DNA from: Beroe forskalii
Taxonomy: Eukaryota > Ctenophora > Nuda > Beroida > Beroidae
DNA: 64,000 nt
Reading direction: 5' to 3'
Assembly: GCA_011033025.1 (NCBI GenBank)
Contig: WFMF01000250.1
Coordinates: 1-64,000 of the forward strand
Below, in pieces: positions 10,835 through 21,414 of this stretch. The position numbers and the translations under genes were made by a program. A model generated the notes under the pieces. That model was not told the DNA's origin and made no database searches. It saw only the letters and a program-made list of their open reading frames with translations. Within the stretch, counting starts at the first letter, position 1. Every line of letters starts with the position of its first letter.

Positions 10835-11136
10835 CAAACTTGGCTGTGAAGCTCCATTTACACCAATTTCTGGTATTGGAGAAAGGATCAGCAAAGTACT
10901 TTCAGAAACAAGTCAGAAAGGTAAAACACAACAATTGTGGATAGAGTATCACCATCATGTACAAACAATGAAGGATTTCATCCGTGCAGAACGTTTGTCT
11001 TTGTTCAAGCTCTATTTGTCCACAACTGCAGCTATGATACCAACAATGGCGGCTGCAGGCCATGGGCAATATTCAAAGGCTCTGAGACTGACACTGGAGC
11101 AGTTTTTAAAGTATGATGTGAACGTTCAAGCGTTTT
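10835..11136 (+). pseudogene. Family gene remnant, segment 4 (before frameshift 1)
   Basis: The frame EAPFTPISGIGERISKVL...KTQQLWIEYHHHVQTMKDFIR continues the core of exon 3. It contains the block IPTMAAAGHGQYSKALRLTL, which matches the AAAGH-Y-KS pattern I recall from homologues (often preceded by LWLQY). The frame breaks at a run of six T at 11133-11138: the homologous text continues in another frame as GKYHTVKYSTHQWCGIWSD. This is direct evidence that the copy is no longer intact, unless the T-run is a sequencing error. Confidence 0.65.
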
Positions 11137-11531
11137 TTATAGTGGTAAATACCACACAGTTAAATATTCTACACATCAATGGTGCGGTATATGGTCAGAC
11201 TTGTGTATAGAACAAACTTTAATGCGTTGGGCGAAATCAGTGGGTGGCCTCATTGGTGGAAGGATGAGAACCGATTCCTCTCAGAAAGTATGGCTTCTCA
11301 CATTAACTCACTTTGCATCAGTACATGAAACAATGGAGGGATTGCATTCAGATAAGGACACAACCGCAGAACATACGGACCTCCAAAAGAAAAGGATAGA
11401 GCAGGACTTGTCGTGTTTGGTAAAGATATTTGATTGGTTCAAAAAATGTAATCTTGTAGAAACTGAAGCAGGAAAAATGGTGTCGTTCTCAACAGGCATG
11501 GTGTGTAGTGATGATAAGGTGAACTGTCATC
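11137..11531 (+). pseudogene. Family gene remnant, segment 5 (between frameshifts)
   Basis: In the shifted frame, WSDLCIEQTLMRWAKSVGGLIGGRM and DSSQKVWLLTL correspond to the WTD--IEQ-LMR--KS-GGL--GR family block. The segment ends at CSDDKVNCH. The following residues then lie in a third frame (VFDNRAIGMKMM), so a second frameshift falls at about 11528-11534. Confidence 0.6.
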
Positions 11532-12309
11532 AGTCTTCGACAATAGAGCAATAGGGATGAAAATGATGAAGATGCTTGATGGAGGAGACTTTACGCAGAA
11601 ATTATCCTTGAAATTGAAAGCAAAAAATTTCAATGTTCTCAAGAAAAGTGTCAAAATAAATGAGAGAGAAGTTGTAATAGAACAAATTAAATTATTCCAA
11701 AGACTTTCAATAGTAGCGGAAAGAAAATTGACAGTTAATGATAGTTTGGAATATGAACTAACAGTGTTACCAGCCAGTTTGTTCAATGATAATCACTTCA
11801 TGAGACCATCAAAAAAGAGTCAGCTTTTGGCTCATCTGAAAGACAAAGTCACTCAAAGTAATCAACTCTTTGTTAAGGAAAATCTGCTAAGTATTGTTGA
11901 TGGTGGATGGCTAATACATCAAATACCTTGGAAGAAAGGCAAGACATTCAAGGATATTGCAAATGATTATATTAGCTTTGTTAAAATCAAAGCTCATGGA
12001 AGCAAATGCATTATAGTATTCGATGGTTACGAATCCTCAACCAAAGATCATGAACATAAAAGAAGGGCAAGCAGTGTTGTTCCAGGTATAGAAATTCAGA
12101 TCCAGCCCAACAAGGCCTGTTCACAGTCAAAAGATAGCTTCATGAGCAACATGAAGAATAAAGTAAACTTCATAAATTTCCTTTGCCATGAAAGCAGACT
12201 TGAGCAAATCGAAACTGTCGTTGCTCGTGATGATTGTGACACTTTGATTGTGAGGACGGCTCTCTTGAGAGATCGTCATGAAACTTTATCAAATAAACTG
12301 ATCATCCAC
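11532..12309 (+). pseudogene. Family gene remnant, C-terminal segment
   Basis: About 258 residues carry the family's C-terminal landmarks: SIVDGGWLIHQIPW, CIIVFDGY followed by SSTKDHEHKRR, and a terminal HETLSNKLIIHYLA, comparable to the HEEADTKI-H blocks of homologues. The acidic residues in VDG, FDG, DDCD and HET resemble a metal-binding PIN/FEN-like layout; that is inference from spacing only. The last 14 codons before the TAA (12310-12363) derive from the neighbouring AT-rich repeat, which begins with AACACACCAAATAAGG, so the natural C-terminus is lost. Confidence 0.6.
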
Positions 12310-14148
12310 TACTTGGCAAACACACCAAATAAGGAATCGCGCTGTATACCCAATGCTAGATAACATACCAATATAATACATACAACAAATTAGGAAAGGA
12401 AGTTAGCTTACTCACCCTGTACTATCAATGCAATAATTCTGTAATGATGCCTATCACAAGGAATGCTTTGAGTTGTAGCATATTAAAGTTTAGTAACACA
12501 CCAAATAAGGGATCTTTCACTGTCTAGGTTCATCCAATACTTCATAGAAGTGTAGTACTAACTATCACAGCATCACAGGAAAAAAATAATATTTTCACCT
12601 TATAATACATCTAACATCAAATCAACGCACCAAGGGAATTTCATAATATGTTCACCCAATACTAAATATAAATATTACATGAAGACATACTATTGAGGAA
12701 ACTTATTAGTTCACCCAATAATTCATAACACAATACTATAATCATATTAACCCATCAAATAATGCAATTTGCCCTGTTAACCCAATAACATAATCAACAA
12801 GTTGTTACATCAAATTAGAGAATCAAATCTGCCCATCCATCACCATTCACCATGCTACATTATTATTATTATTATTAACATAACAAATAAGCTAATAACC
12901 TGAATATAATCTGCTCAGTACTCACTCATTAATTTGTAATATTACATAAACAACTTAATAAGAGAATTTAGTCTGTTACCCAATAATACATAAAATTATG
13001 TCAATATCACAAATAAGTAAAGTTAGTAGAAACAAAGTAAAATATGATATAAACAAACTAAAAATAGGAATTTAATCTAGTCACCTAATATTATATAACA
13101 TATTATTCACCATGTGGTGGGGTTATTCCGGTTGAATATAAACGTGTTATTTTGAGTTTTTTGTCGTATTACTCCACCCTTTTAGTATTATTTCACACTT
13201 TTACCATGTTACTCCACTCTTACACTGTGTTATTTGCCATTTTTATGGTGTTATTCAACACTTTTGCCAAATTAGTGATACGAGAGAACGTCCTTTTCTG
13301 CTGAGAGAGCTGGCACGCACACTGCTAATTTGCCTGATCAGTAGATAATTGCTCTCCACCAAAAAAGTGATACTACGGAACGTCCTTTTCTGCTGTGAAC
13401 TGTGCAGAATGCTAAAAACCCCAGCCTTTTAAAGGCTCAAGGCTTTGTAGTTTTGTACACTTGGTGAATAATATCGTTACAACTCATAAGTGTGAAGTAA
13501 TAGCTTGTTTTCAACTCACGCCCTCGTTGAAAACAAATCATTATTCAACTCAGCCTTCGGCTTCGGTGAATAATGCGATTTATGCAACTCGCTTCGCTCG
13601 TGGCATAAATCATGTTACTTCACACTTATTCGTTGAGTAACTCTATAATACTTAATAGATATCTTTATCAATTAATAGAATGATAAATAATAATAAATTA
13701 GAACTAAATCTGTATAAATGTACCTAACACGACATAATAACCTTTTACTTGTTATAACATGTAGGATAGTAGGATGTTAGAATATCAAAAAGGGAAATTA
13801 CTCGGTTATCCAATACTACGTAACTTTGTTTTAACCATCAAATAAGGATATCCAATATTCATCATGTTCAACAGTTCAACCAATACTTTATAACATTCCA
13901 TTAAGTACATCAACACACCATAAAAGGGAACTCACTCTTTTACCCAATACCATTTAGCATCGTAGGAACTTAAACCGTTAATTTAGGGATTCTGCCCAAT
14001 CAAAAATTCGTTTTTATGTATACAAATATGGTAGTTTATATCTCTGCACCTAACAAATTTTTACAACAAATCATAGAATGATAGGTTCTCTAACTAATAA
14101 TTAAATTTACTTGGTCCATCCAATCATATTAAACATCGAATTATTTAA
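12310..14148. repeat. Degenerate AT-rich tandem repeat (ACACCAAATAAGGGAATTTA / CACCCAATAATACAT)
   Basis: About 50-65-bp units alternate CA-CAAATAAGGGAATTTA with TCACCCAATAATACATAACA. Clear units lie at about 12317, 12498, 12740 and 12960; one more sits at 14848-14885, beyond the palindrome field. Two inserts interrupt it: a ~30-bp unit repeat (13130-13270, GTTACTCCACTCTTA-like) and MITE 4. The pair ...GAACGTCCTTTTCTGCTG at about 13288 and 13379 is a further short direct repeat. No gene is seen. Confidence 0.65.
13476..13641. mobile_element. Cloverleaf-type MITE 4 (TIR stem plus three hairpins, GCTTCGC strand)
   Basis: Arms of about 26 bp share AAGTGTGAAGTAA/TTACTTCACACTT. They enclose three hairpins: TTGTTTTCAAC/GTTGAAAACAA; CATTATTCA/TGAATAATG with CCTTCGGCTTCGG at its tip; and GATTTATGC/GCATAAATC with CGCTTCGCTCG at its tip. 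GCTTCGC is the complement of the GCGAAGC tips of MITEs 1 and 3, so this copy lies in the opposite orientation. Confidence 0.75.
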
Positions 14149-14706
14149 GACCCGTTCTAGACAGGGAATTTTGAGGAGCTATTGCTCGAGCAATTGCTCG
14201 AGCAAGCCTGTCTAGAATGGGGTTTTTCGCTTGCCCGAGCTATTGCTCGAGCAATAGCTCGGGTAATAGTTGGAGGTATTACCCGAGCAATTGCTCGAGC
14301 AATAGCTCGGGCAATCATTCCTGTCTAGAAAGCACTCTTACCCGGGCAATAGCTCTCACTGATACATGTGACCCTGTCACGTGGGTCGAATCATGACACT
14401 ACGTGAAATAGGAAGCTGATTCATAGCTGATGGCAGTGACGCTATACCTGTTTTGTTATTGTAACATTATACCTTCCTTATGCACGTGATATTAGAGATG
14501 CGCTGACAGGAGCTATAGCTCGAGCAACCCTGTCTAGAAAGATTTTCGAATCCAATGATTGCTCGGGTAAGCGTGGAGGGTCATCCTGTCTAGAAAGTAA
14601 CGCTTGCCCGAACAATTGTTCGAGCAATAGCTCCTTGAAGCTCCTGTCTAGAACAGGTCTTAGACCTGTTCTAGACAGGAGCTTCAAGGAGCTATTGCTC
14701 GAACAA
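14149..14706. mobile_element. Palindrome-rich element with CTCGAG-centred iterons
   Basis: The left end GACCCGTTCTAGACAGG is the inverse of CCTGTCTAGAACAGGTC at 14643-14659. Between them, words such as GAGCAATTGCTCGAGCAA and GAGCAATAGCTCGGGTAA occur about ten times. CCTGTCTAGAA recurs at about 14208, 14332, 14529, 14586 and 14643. The right end is a perfect palindrome (14616-14706): two 45-bp arms around one central T. No open frame is present. This is a non-autonomous element or a tail-to-tail junction of two copies. Confidence 0.75.
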
Positions 14707-15308
14707 CAAGACGACTGTTTGAACTGCAGTGTGCACGGCTTGAGTTTGTATGGCGTACGCCATATAATATACATGTTATTTATTTTGGTCTGCGTGCCGC
14801 ACGGACCTGGGCATTGTGCACCAGGGTGCATTTCGAACTGCCTGCATAACACACCAAATAAGGGAATTTATTCTGTTTACCCAAAATGCGAAACAACAGT
14901 ACAGAAGTGTTTGATTCTGGTCCCCCATACAAGAGCATCAGATACAGGACATTCTTGTCCATTTCTTGTCCTGGATACTAGTAGTAAATAAGAAATGGAG
15001 GAGAAGCCTTTGCCTTTTTCATCGCCTTAAAAAGAAATTGAGCATATGTTTTCGGCTCAAGCCAGTTAGGCAGATAACTTCTTGAGTTGAGGCCATTGGG
15101 GTTTATTACCCAACTGGCACTTATAGTTAAGCGTTCAATAGTTTGCATAGTCACCTGCCCTCTGCTATTTAGACTTTTGGCACGCCAACATATCAGCCTC
15201 GCCGCTCGCGGCACGACCGTTACTCCTCAGACTTAATTGTCAAATGTGAGGAGTCTTGTCGTTCGGCACAGCGCATCTTCGGAAGCGCATCTACATACAT
15301 ACATACAT
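14707..15308. other. Unassigned sequence
   Basis: Contains one late unit of the AT-rich repeat (14848-14885). A minus-strand frame at 14978-15214 encodes 78 residues; it has no recognisable domain or partner exon. A short palindromic GAGTCTTGTCGTTC-type stretch and a TACA run (15293-15308) lead into the satellite. I see nothing that supports a gene. Confidence 0.4.
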
Positions 15309-17200
15309 CTGGAAATGCCTCAGATCGGTTTATAATCGTCTTAGAAAGTCCCTAGCAAAATTTAGAGGCCATAGGTAGTCGGGAAATGCTTGAAAATAGT
15401 TGTATCCACTTGGTGAAAATGATGTGAAAAAAGTGGATACAAACGGTGAAACCGACAATTTTTCATGCATATCGGGCCTGGTGATGCATTTCTGAGCCGG
15501 AAAAGTGCCCTATATTTTAGATAATACTATGACTGACATATCCCAACCATTTCCAGCCATTTTCCACCAACTTTTAACCCCAAAAACCGTTTCACCGTTT
15601 GTATCCACTTTTTTCACATCATTTTTCACCAAGTGGATACAACTATTTTCAAGCATTTCCCGACTACCTATGGCCTCCAAATTTTGCTAGGGACTTTCTA
15701 AGACGATTATAAACCGATCTGAGGCATTTCCAGACGAATCCGACAATTTTTGGCGAAATGCATGTTCATGCATTTTTCATGCATATCGGGCCTGGTGATG
15801 CATTTCTGAGCCGGAAAAGTGCCCTATATTTTAGATAATACTATGACTGACATATCCCAACCATTTCCAGCCATTTTCCACCAACTTTTAACCCCAAAAA
15901 CCGTTTCACCGTTTGTATCCACTTTTTTCACATCATTTTTCACCAAGTGGATACAACTATTTTCAAGCATTTCCCGACTACCTATGGCCTCCAAATTTTG
16001 CTAGGGACTTTCTAAGACGATTATAAACCGATCTGAGGCATTTCCGGACGAATCCGACAATTTTTGGCGAAATGCATGTTCATGCATTTTTCATGCATAT
16101 CGGGCCTGGTGATGCATTTTTGAGCCGGAAAAGTGCCCTATATTTTAGATAATACTATGACTGACATATCTTAACCATTTCCAGCCATTTTCCACCAACT
16201 TTTAACCCCAAAAACCGTTTCACCGTTTGTATCCACTTTTTTCACATCATTTTTCACCAAGTGGACACAACTTTTTTCTAGCATTTTTCGACTACCTATG
16301 GCCTAAAAATTTTGCTAAGGACTTTCTAAGACGATTATGAACCGATCTGAGGCATTTCAAGACGAATCCGACAATTTTTATCGAAATGCATGTTCATGCA
16401 TTTTTCATGCATATCGGGCTTGGTGATGCATTTTTGAGCCGGAAAAGTGCCCTATATTTTAGATAATACTATGTCTGACATATCCTAACCGTTTCCAGCC
16501 ATTTTCCACCAACTTTTAGCCCCAAAAACCGTTTCACCGTTTGTATCCACTTTTTCACATCATTTTTCACCAAGTGGATACAACTATTTTCAAGCATTTC
16601 CCGACTACCTATGGCCTCCAAATTTTGCTAGGGACTTTCTAAGACGATTATAAACCGATCTGAGGCATTTCCAGACGAATCCGACAATTTTTGGCGAAAT
16701 GCATGTTCATGCATTTTTCATGCATATCGGGCCTGGTGATGCATTTTGAGCCTGAAAAAGTGCCCTATATTTTAGATAATACTATGACTGACATATCCCA
16801 GCCATTTCCAGCCATTTTCCACCAACTTTTAACCCCAAAAACCGTTTCACCGTTTGTATCCACTTTTTCACATCATTTTTCACCAAGTGGATACAACTAT
16901 TTTCAAGCATTTCCCGACTACCTTTGGCCTCCAAATTTTGCTAGGGACTTTCTAAGACGATTATAAACCGATCTGAGGCATTTCCAGACGAATCCGACAA
17001 TTTTTGGCGAAATTCATGTTCATGCATTTTTCATGCATATCGGGCCTGGTGATGCATTTCTGAGCCGGAAAAGTGCCCTATATTTTAGATAATACTATGA
17101 CTGACATATCCCAACCATTTTCCACCAACTTTTAACCCCAAAAAGCGTTTCACCGTTTTTCACATTTGTATCCACTTGTATCCAATTTGTATCCACTTTG
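15309..17200 (+). repeat. Satellite family A, direct array (~314-bp monomers)
   Basis: Six monomers follow each other; the marker GTGCCCTATATTTTAG lies at about 15506, 15820, 16133, 16447, 16759 and 17073. Each contains GTTTGTATCCACTTTTTTCA and, about 20 bp on, CACCAAGTGGATACAACT, so a GTATCCACTT/AAGTGGATAC inverted pair sits in every monomer. The first 160 bp (15309-15470) are the same sequence in inverse orientation. A 61-residue frame recurs in several copies, but it varies in length and shifts and is not considered coding. Confidence 0.9.
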
Positions 17201-17222
17201 GCGGAATCATAGACTCTCCGTT
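17157..17222. repeat. Family A element end
   Basis: Three spaced GTATCCA words (TTTGTATCCACTTG, GTATCCAATT, TGTATCCACTTTG) are followed by GGCGGAATCATAGACTCTCC. The same arrangement occurs at 21324-21395 and, in a variant form, at 19024-19098, so it looks like a conserved element terminus with subterminal binding sites. Confidence 0.7.
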
Positions 17223-17599
17223 TTTGATTTTAAAATTCAAATTGCGAATAAAATTGTGACAGGAGAAGTCGCAATTGTAAAAATGGACATCGGGTCAATT
17301 CCTTCGCAAGATAATTATGTATGACATCAGGTGAGTGGACAAAAGAGGGCCTTTGCTACTTTCTTAAGGGGGGGGGGGGGGGACTTTTCTCGGTGAATCG
17401 TACAATTCCTGTATTCAGGACAACTGATCACCATGTTAAATTTCAATGGAGGTAACATATCCCTTGTCAGAGAAACATTAACTAGGTAAGCGTAGGTGAA
17501 ATATTTACTTGGCAGTCTTGTAGGATGTCGATTGACAAACTTATTTTGGCCATGGTCCTACTCATTCCTCGAACTCCCCTTCTTCACTGAACTACTGAA
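17223..17599. other. Spacer with a 15-base G run
   Basis: Non-repetitive sequence with an uninterrupted run of 15 G at 17368-17382. Such runs are error-prone in assemblies. No gene is seen. Confidence 0.6.
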
Positions 17600-18215
17600 G
17601 CTTTGGCCTTTGACTTACAAGGTTTCAAACGATGAAACTCTTTACCGAGTGGAGAACGTTAGGGATCTTGGCTTTCAGGTATCAAGTGATTTGAGTTGGT
17701 CCAGACACATCGCAACCACCGTGTCAAAAGCTAGGAGCACGCTATTATGGGTTTTCAGTGTCTTCAAACTCGAGACAGTATGGTCATGACTACCATGTAT
17801 AACTCACTGTTTCACTGGTGAGGAGTACACTAGAGTACTGCTGTCCCCTGTGGAACCCTAGCAAGGTCGCTGAGATCCAGATTCTAGAAGGGGTACATTA
17901 GTCGTGTAGCCGGTCTACATATTATCTCAACTATTAGGAAAGACTAGCTAAGCTAAAGCTGATGTCACTGCAACGCAGAAGAGAAAGGTATATTATGATG
18001 TGGAAGATTCTCTAAAACGTTTTCTGTGGAATCGAATTCAAGGAGACATTGAGGCAAGGTACAATAGCCCTCATACCTTCTCCGTCTGAGCTCGGTAAGT
18101 AATCAGACGCTTTATGACAGATCATTCGCAGTCCAAGGAACGAAACTGTGGAACACAATACCGGGTGTAGTTAAAGCGGCTGAAACATATGATTCGTTTA
18201 AAATCAATTTTTCGA
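17600..18215 (+). pseudogene. LINE 3' relic (C-terminal reverse transcriptase region)
   Basis: Fragments in several frames match the thumb and C-terminal part of non-LTR reverse transcriptases. They read ETLYRVENVRDLGFQVSSDL with SWSRHI; then EYCCPLWNPSKVAEIQILEG in another frame; then MSLQRRRERYIMMWKIL; and finally LYDRSFAVQGTKLWNTIPG with a KAAETYDSFK tail. Stops and frameshifts between them show that the copy is dead. It lies between two satellite arrays. Confidence 0.75.
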
Positions 18216-19035
18216 GTTTGATACCGACAACCCCATTTTTGGGCCTTTTCACATATTGGGGCCCAAAACTTCAAACTCCCAAAACGATCCTAAGTAACTT
18301 GCATTCGCTATACAATCATGTCTGAACCATTTTACACATTTCCAGCCCTCAAAACTCGCACAAAACCATTTTCACACTTTTTGAAAATGCATCCACTTTT
18401 TACAGGCCGTTTTTCAGAAATGGATGCATCCTCACAGGCGGAAAACAGCGTATTTCGGTCTAAAACCACGCAGAATGTTTCCTAGGATGTCTAGAATTAC
18501 TTTCCAGTCGATAAAAATCAAATTTGAGCAACTTTATTTTCGGCCTTTTTGGGCCTTTTCGGCCATATTAGCCCAAAACTTCAAACCCAAAAACGATCCT
18601 GGTAACTTGTATTCGCTATACAATCATGTCTGAACCATTTTTACATTTCCAGCCTCAAAACTTGCACAAAACCATTTTCACACTTTTTGTGAAAATGCAT
18701 CCACTTTTTTACAGGCCGTTTTTCAGAAATGGATGCATCCTCACAGGCGGAAAACAGCGTATTTCGGTCTAAAAACCACGCAGAATGTTTCCTAGGATGT
18801 CTAGAATTACTTTCCAGTCGATAAAAATCAAATTTGAGCAACTTTATTTTTCGGCCTTTTTGGGCCTTTTTGGGCCTTTTTCGGCCATATTGGGGCCCAA
18901 AACTTCTCAAAACTCCCAAAAACGATCCTAAGTAACTTGCATTCGCTATACAATCATGTCTGAACCATTTTTACACATTTCCAGCCCTCAAAACTCGCAC
19001 AAAACCATTTTCACAAAATATGTGAAAATTTTCAC
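18216..19035 (+). repeat. Satellite family B, about 2.7 monomers of ~310 bp
   Basis: CAGGCGGAAAACAGCGTATT at about 18435 recurs near 18744, and CGATCCTAAGTAACTTGCAT-type text recurs at about 18286, 18594 and 18924. The layout parallels family A (CTGAACCATTTTTACACATT against CTGACATATCCCAACCATTT). The core motif is GCATCCACTTTTT with AAATGGATGCATCC, where family A has GTATCCACTT and AAGTGGATACAA. Confidence 0.85.
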
Positions 19036-19098
19036 ATTGCATCCAAGTGCATCCAATTTGCATCCACTTTTACGGAATCATGAACTCTCCGCGCGCAG
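19024..19098. repeat. Family B element end
   Basis: TTGCATCCAAGTGCATCCAA and TTTGCATCCACTTTT are followed by ACGGAATCATGAACTCTCCG and CGCGC. This is the arrangement of the family A end, but with GCATCC in place of GTATCC at all three sites. Confidence 0.7.
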
Positions 19099-19599
19099 TA
19101 GATGAATCCGCGAGGTGGATACAAAATGTGAAAATGCGCGGCGCGTCAAAATGAGCGAATTACGGAAATTTGATGTGAAAATGCGCGGCGTTAAAAAAGT
19201 TAAAATTTCATGATCATTGATTACCCATAATCCAAATTATTTTCTTTTGGTTTGTTATACCACACATTTATGATTTTAGGCAGTATCATAAACTAACATT
19301 TGAAATGGGGACGGTCTCTCAAAAATTCAAAGCTGCGTTTCTTACCCTGATCCTTACCAATTTTTCGACCGAAACCCAATGAAAAAGTGGACAAAATTTT
19401 TGCGAAACTTGATTTAAACTCAGAAAAAGACAAAAGCCCCAAAAATTTCAAAAGCCGGCTAAAATTTTGGAAAATCTCGTCCCCCTTAGGCTTGTTAAGT
19501 TGTTAAATGTTGTGCCCTTTTCACCGTACTGACGATTGTTCCTGGTGTGTTAAGTAAAAACAGAAATTTAATCCCCAGGAGCCATGAAAATGGCTCCTG
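19099..19599. other. Spacer between satellite arrays
   Basis: Contains two GTGAAAATGCGCGGCG words (about 19126 and 19174) and a short decaying stretch around GAAACCCAATGAAAAAGTGG. No gene is seen. Confidence 0.5.
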
Positions 19600-21085
19600 G
19601 ACGATGCATCTGAAAATGGCTCCTGAAAATGCATCAACATGCATTTCGCTAAAAATTTTCGGATTCGTCTGGACTCTGGAAATGCCTCAGATCGGTTTAT
19701 AATCGTCTTAGAGAGTCCCTAGCAAAATTTGGAGGCCATATAAAGTCGGAAAAAAGTTGTGTCCACTTGGTGGAAAATGATGTGAAAAAAGTGGATACAA
19801 ACGGTGAAACGGTTTTTGGGGTTAAAAGTTGGTGGAAAATGGCTGGAAATGGTTGGGATATGTCAGACATAGTATTATCTAAAATATAGGGCACTTTTCC
19901 GGCTCAAAAATTCATCACCAGGCCCGATATGCATGAAAAATGCATGAACATGCATTTCGCCAAAAATTGTCCGATTCGTCTGGAAATGCCTCAGAACGGT
20001 TTATAATCGTCTTAGAAAGTCCCTAGCAAAATTTGGAGGCCATAGGTAGTCGGGAAATGCTTGAAAATAGTTGTATCCACTTGGTGAAAATGATGTGAAA
20101 AAGTGGATACAAACGGTGAAACGGTTTTTGGGGTTAAAGGTTGGTGGAAGATGGCTGGAGATGGTTGGGATATGTCAGTCATAGTATTATCTAAAATATA
20201 GGGCACTTTTCTGGCTCAAAAATGCATCAACAGGCCCGATATGCATGAAAAATGCATGAACATGCATTTCGCCAAAAATTGTCGGATTCGTCTGGAAATG
20301 CCTTAGATCGGTTTATAATCGTCTTAGAAAGTCCCTAGCAAAATTTGGAGGCCATAGGTAGTCGGGAAATGCTTGAAAATAGTTGTACCCACTTGGTGAA
20401 AAATGATGTGAAAAAAGTGGATACAAACGGTGAAACGGTTTTTGGGGTTAAGAGTTGGTGGAAAATGGCTGGAAATGGTTGGGATATGTCAGTCATAGTA
20501 TTATCTAAAATATAGGGCACTTTTCCGGCTCAGAAATGCATCACCAGGCCCGATATGCATGAAAAATGCATGAACATGCATTTCGCTCAAAATTTTCGGA
20601 TTCGTCTGGAAATGCCTCAGATCGGTTTATAATCGTCTTAGAGAGTCCCTAGCAAAATTTGGAGGCCATATAAAGTCGGAAAATGCTTGAAAATAGTTGT
20701 ATCCACTTGGTGAAAATGATGTGAAAAAAGTGGATACAAACGGTGAAACGGTTTTTGAGGTTAAAAGTTGGTGGAAAATGGCTGGAAATGGTTGGGATAT
20801 GTCAGTCATAGTATTATCTAAAATATAGGGCACTTTTCCGGCTCAAAAATGCATCACCAGGCCCGATATGCATGAAAAATGCATGAACATGCATTTCGCC
20901 GAAAATTGTCGGATTCGTCTGGAAATGCCTCAGATCGGTTTATAATCGTCTTAGAAAGTCCCTAGCGGAATTTGGAGGCCATAGGTAGTCGGGAAATGCT
21001 TGAAAATAGTTGTATCCACTTGGTGAAAAATGATGTGAAAAAAGTGGATACAAATGGTAAAACGGTTTTTGGGGTTAAGAGTTGG
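19600..21085 (-). repeat. Satellite family A, inverted array
   Basis: About five monomers run in the opposite orientation to the 15.3-17.2-kb array; the inverse marker CTAAAATATAGGGCAC lies at about 19878, 20190, 20504 and 20817. Monomers differ by small indels. One subset reads GCCATATAAAGTCGG where the other reads GCCATAGGTAGTCGG, so at least two monomer types alternate. Confidence 0.9.
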
Positions 21086-21395
21086 TAGGGATTTTGCTAG
21101 GGACTTTCCAAGACGATCATAAACCGATCTGAGGCATTTCCAGACGAATCCGACAATTTTTGGCGAAATGCATGTTCATGCATTTTTCATGCATATCGGG
21201 CCTGGTGATGCATTTCTGAGCCGGAAAAGTGCCCTATATTTTAGATAATACTATGACTGACATATCCCAACCATTTCCAGCCATTTTCCACCAACTTTTA
21301 ACCCCAAAAACCGTTTCACCGTTTTTTACATAATTGTATCCACTTGTATCCAATTTGTATCCACTTTGGCGGAATCATAGACTCTCCGCGCGCCA
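21086..21395 (+). repeat. Satellite family A, single direct monomer plus element end
   Basis: At about 21086 orientation flips from the inverted array to one direct monomer. The monomer ends in the three-fold GTATCCA terminus, GGCGGAATCATAGACTCTCC and GCGCGC. The element ends about 20 bp from the splice donor of the last laminin exon seen (minus strand, donor at 21414). Confidence 0.85.
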
Positions 21396-21414
21396 TAAAA
21401 AAGCATAAAATTAC

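Noticed and set aside
10418-10894. 158-residue minus-strand frame with RYSDP repeats
   Set aside because: Generated by the 15-bp minisatellite inside an insertion; no gene context.
14978-15214. 78-residue minus-strand frame as a small gene
   Set aside because: No recognisable domain, no splice partner and repeat DNA on both sides.
15505-20833. Recurring 61-91-residue frames starting MPYILDNTM in both orientations
   Set aside because: They sit inside the ~314-bp satellite monomers, vary by frameshift between copies, lack any domain and are explained by monomer identity.
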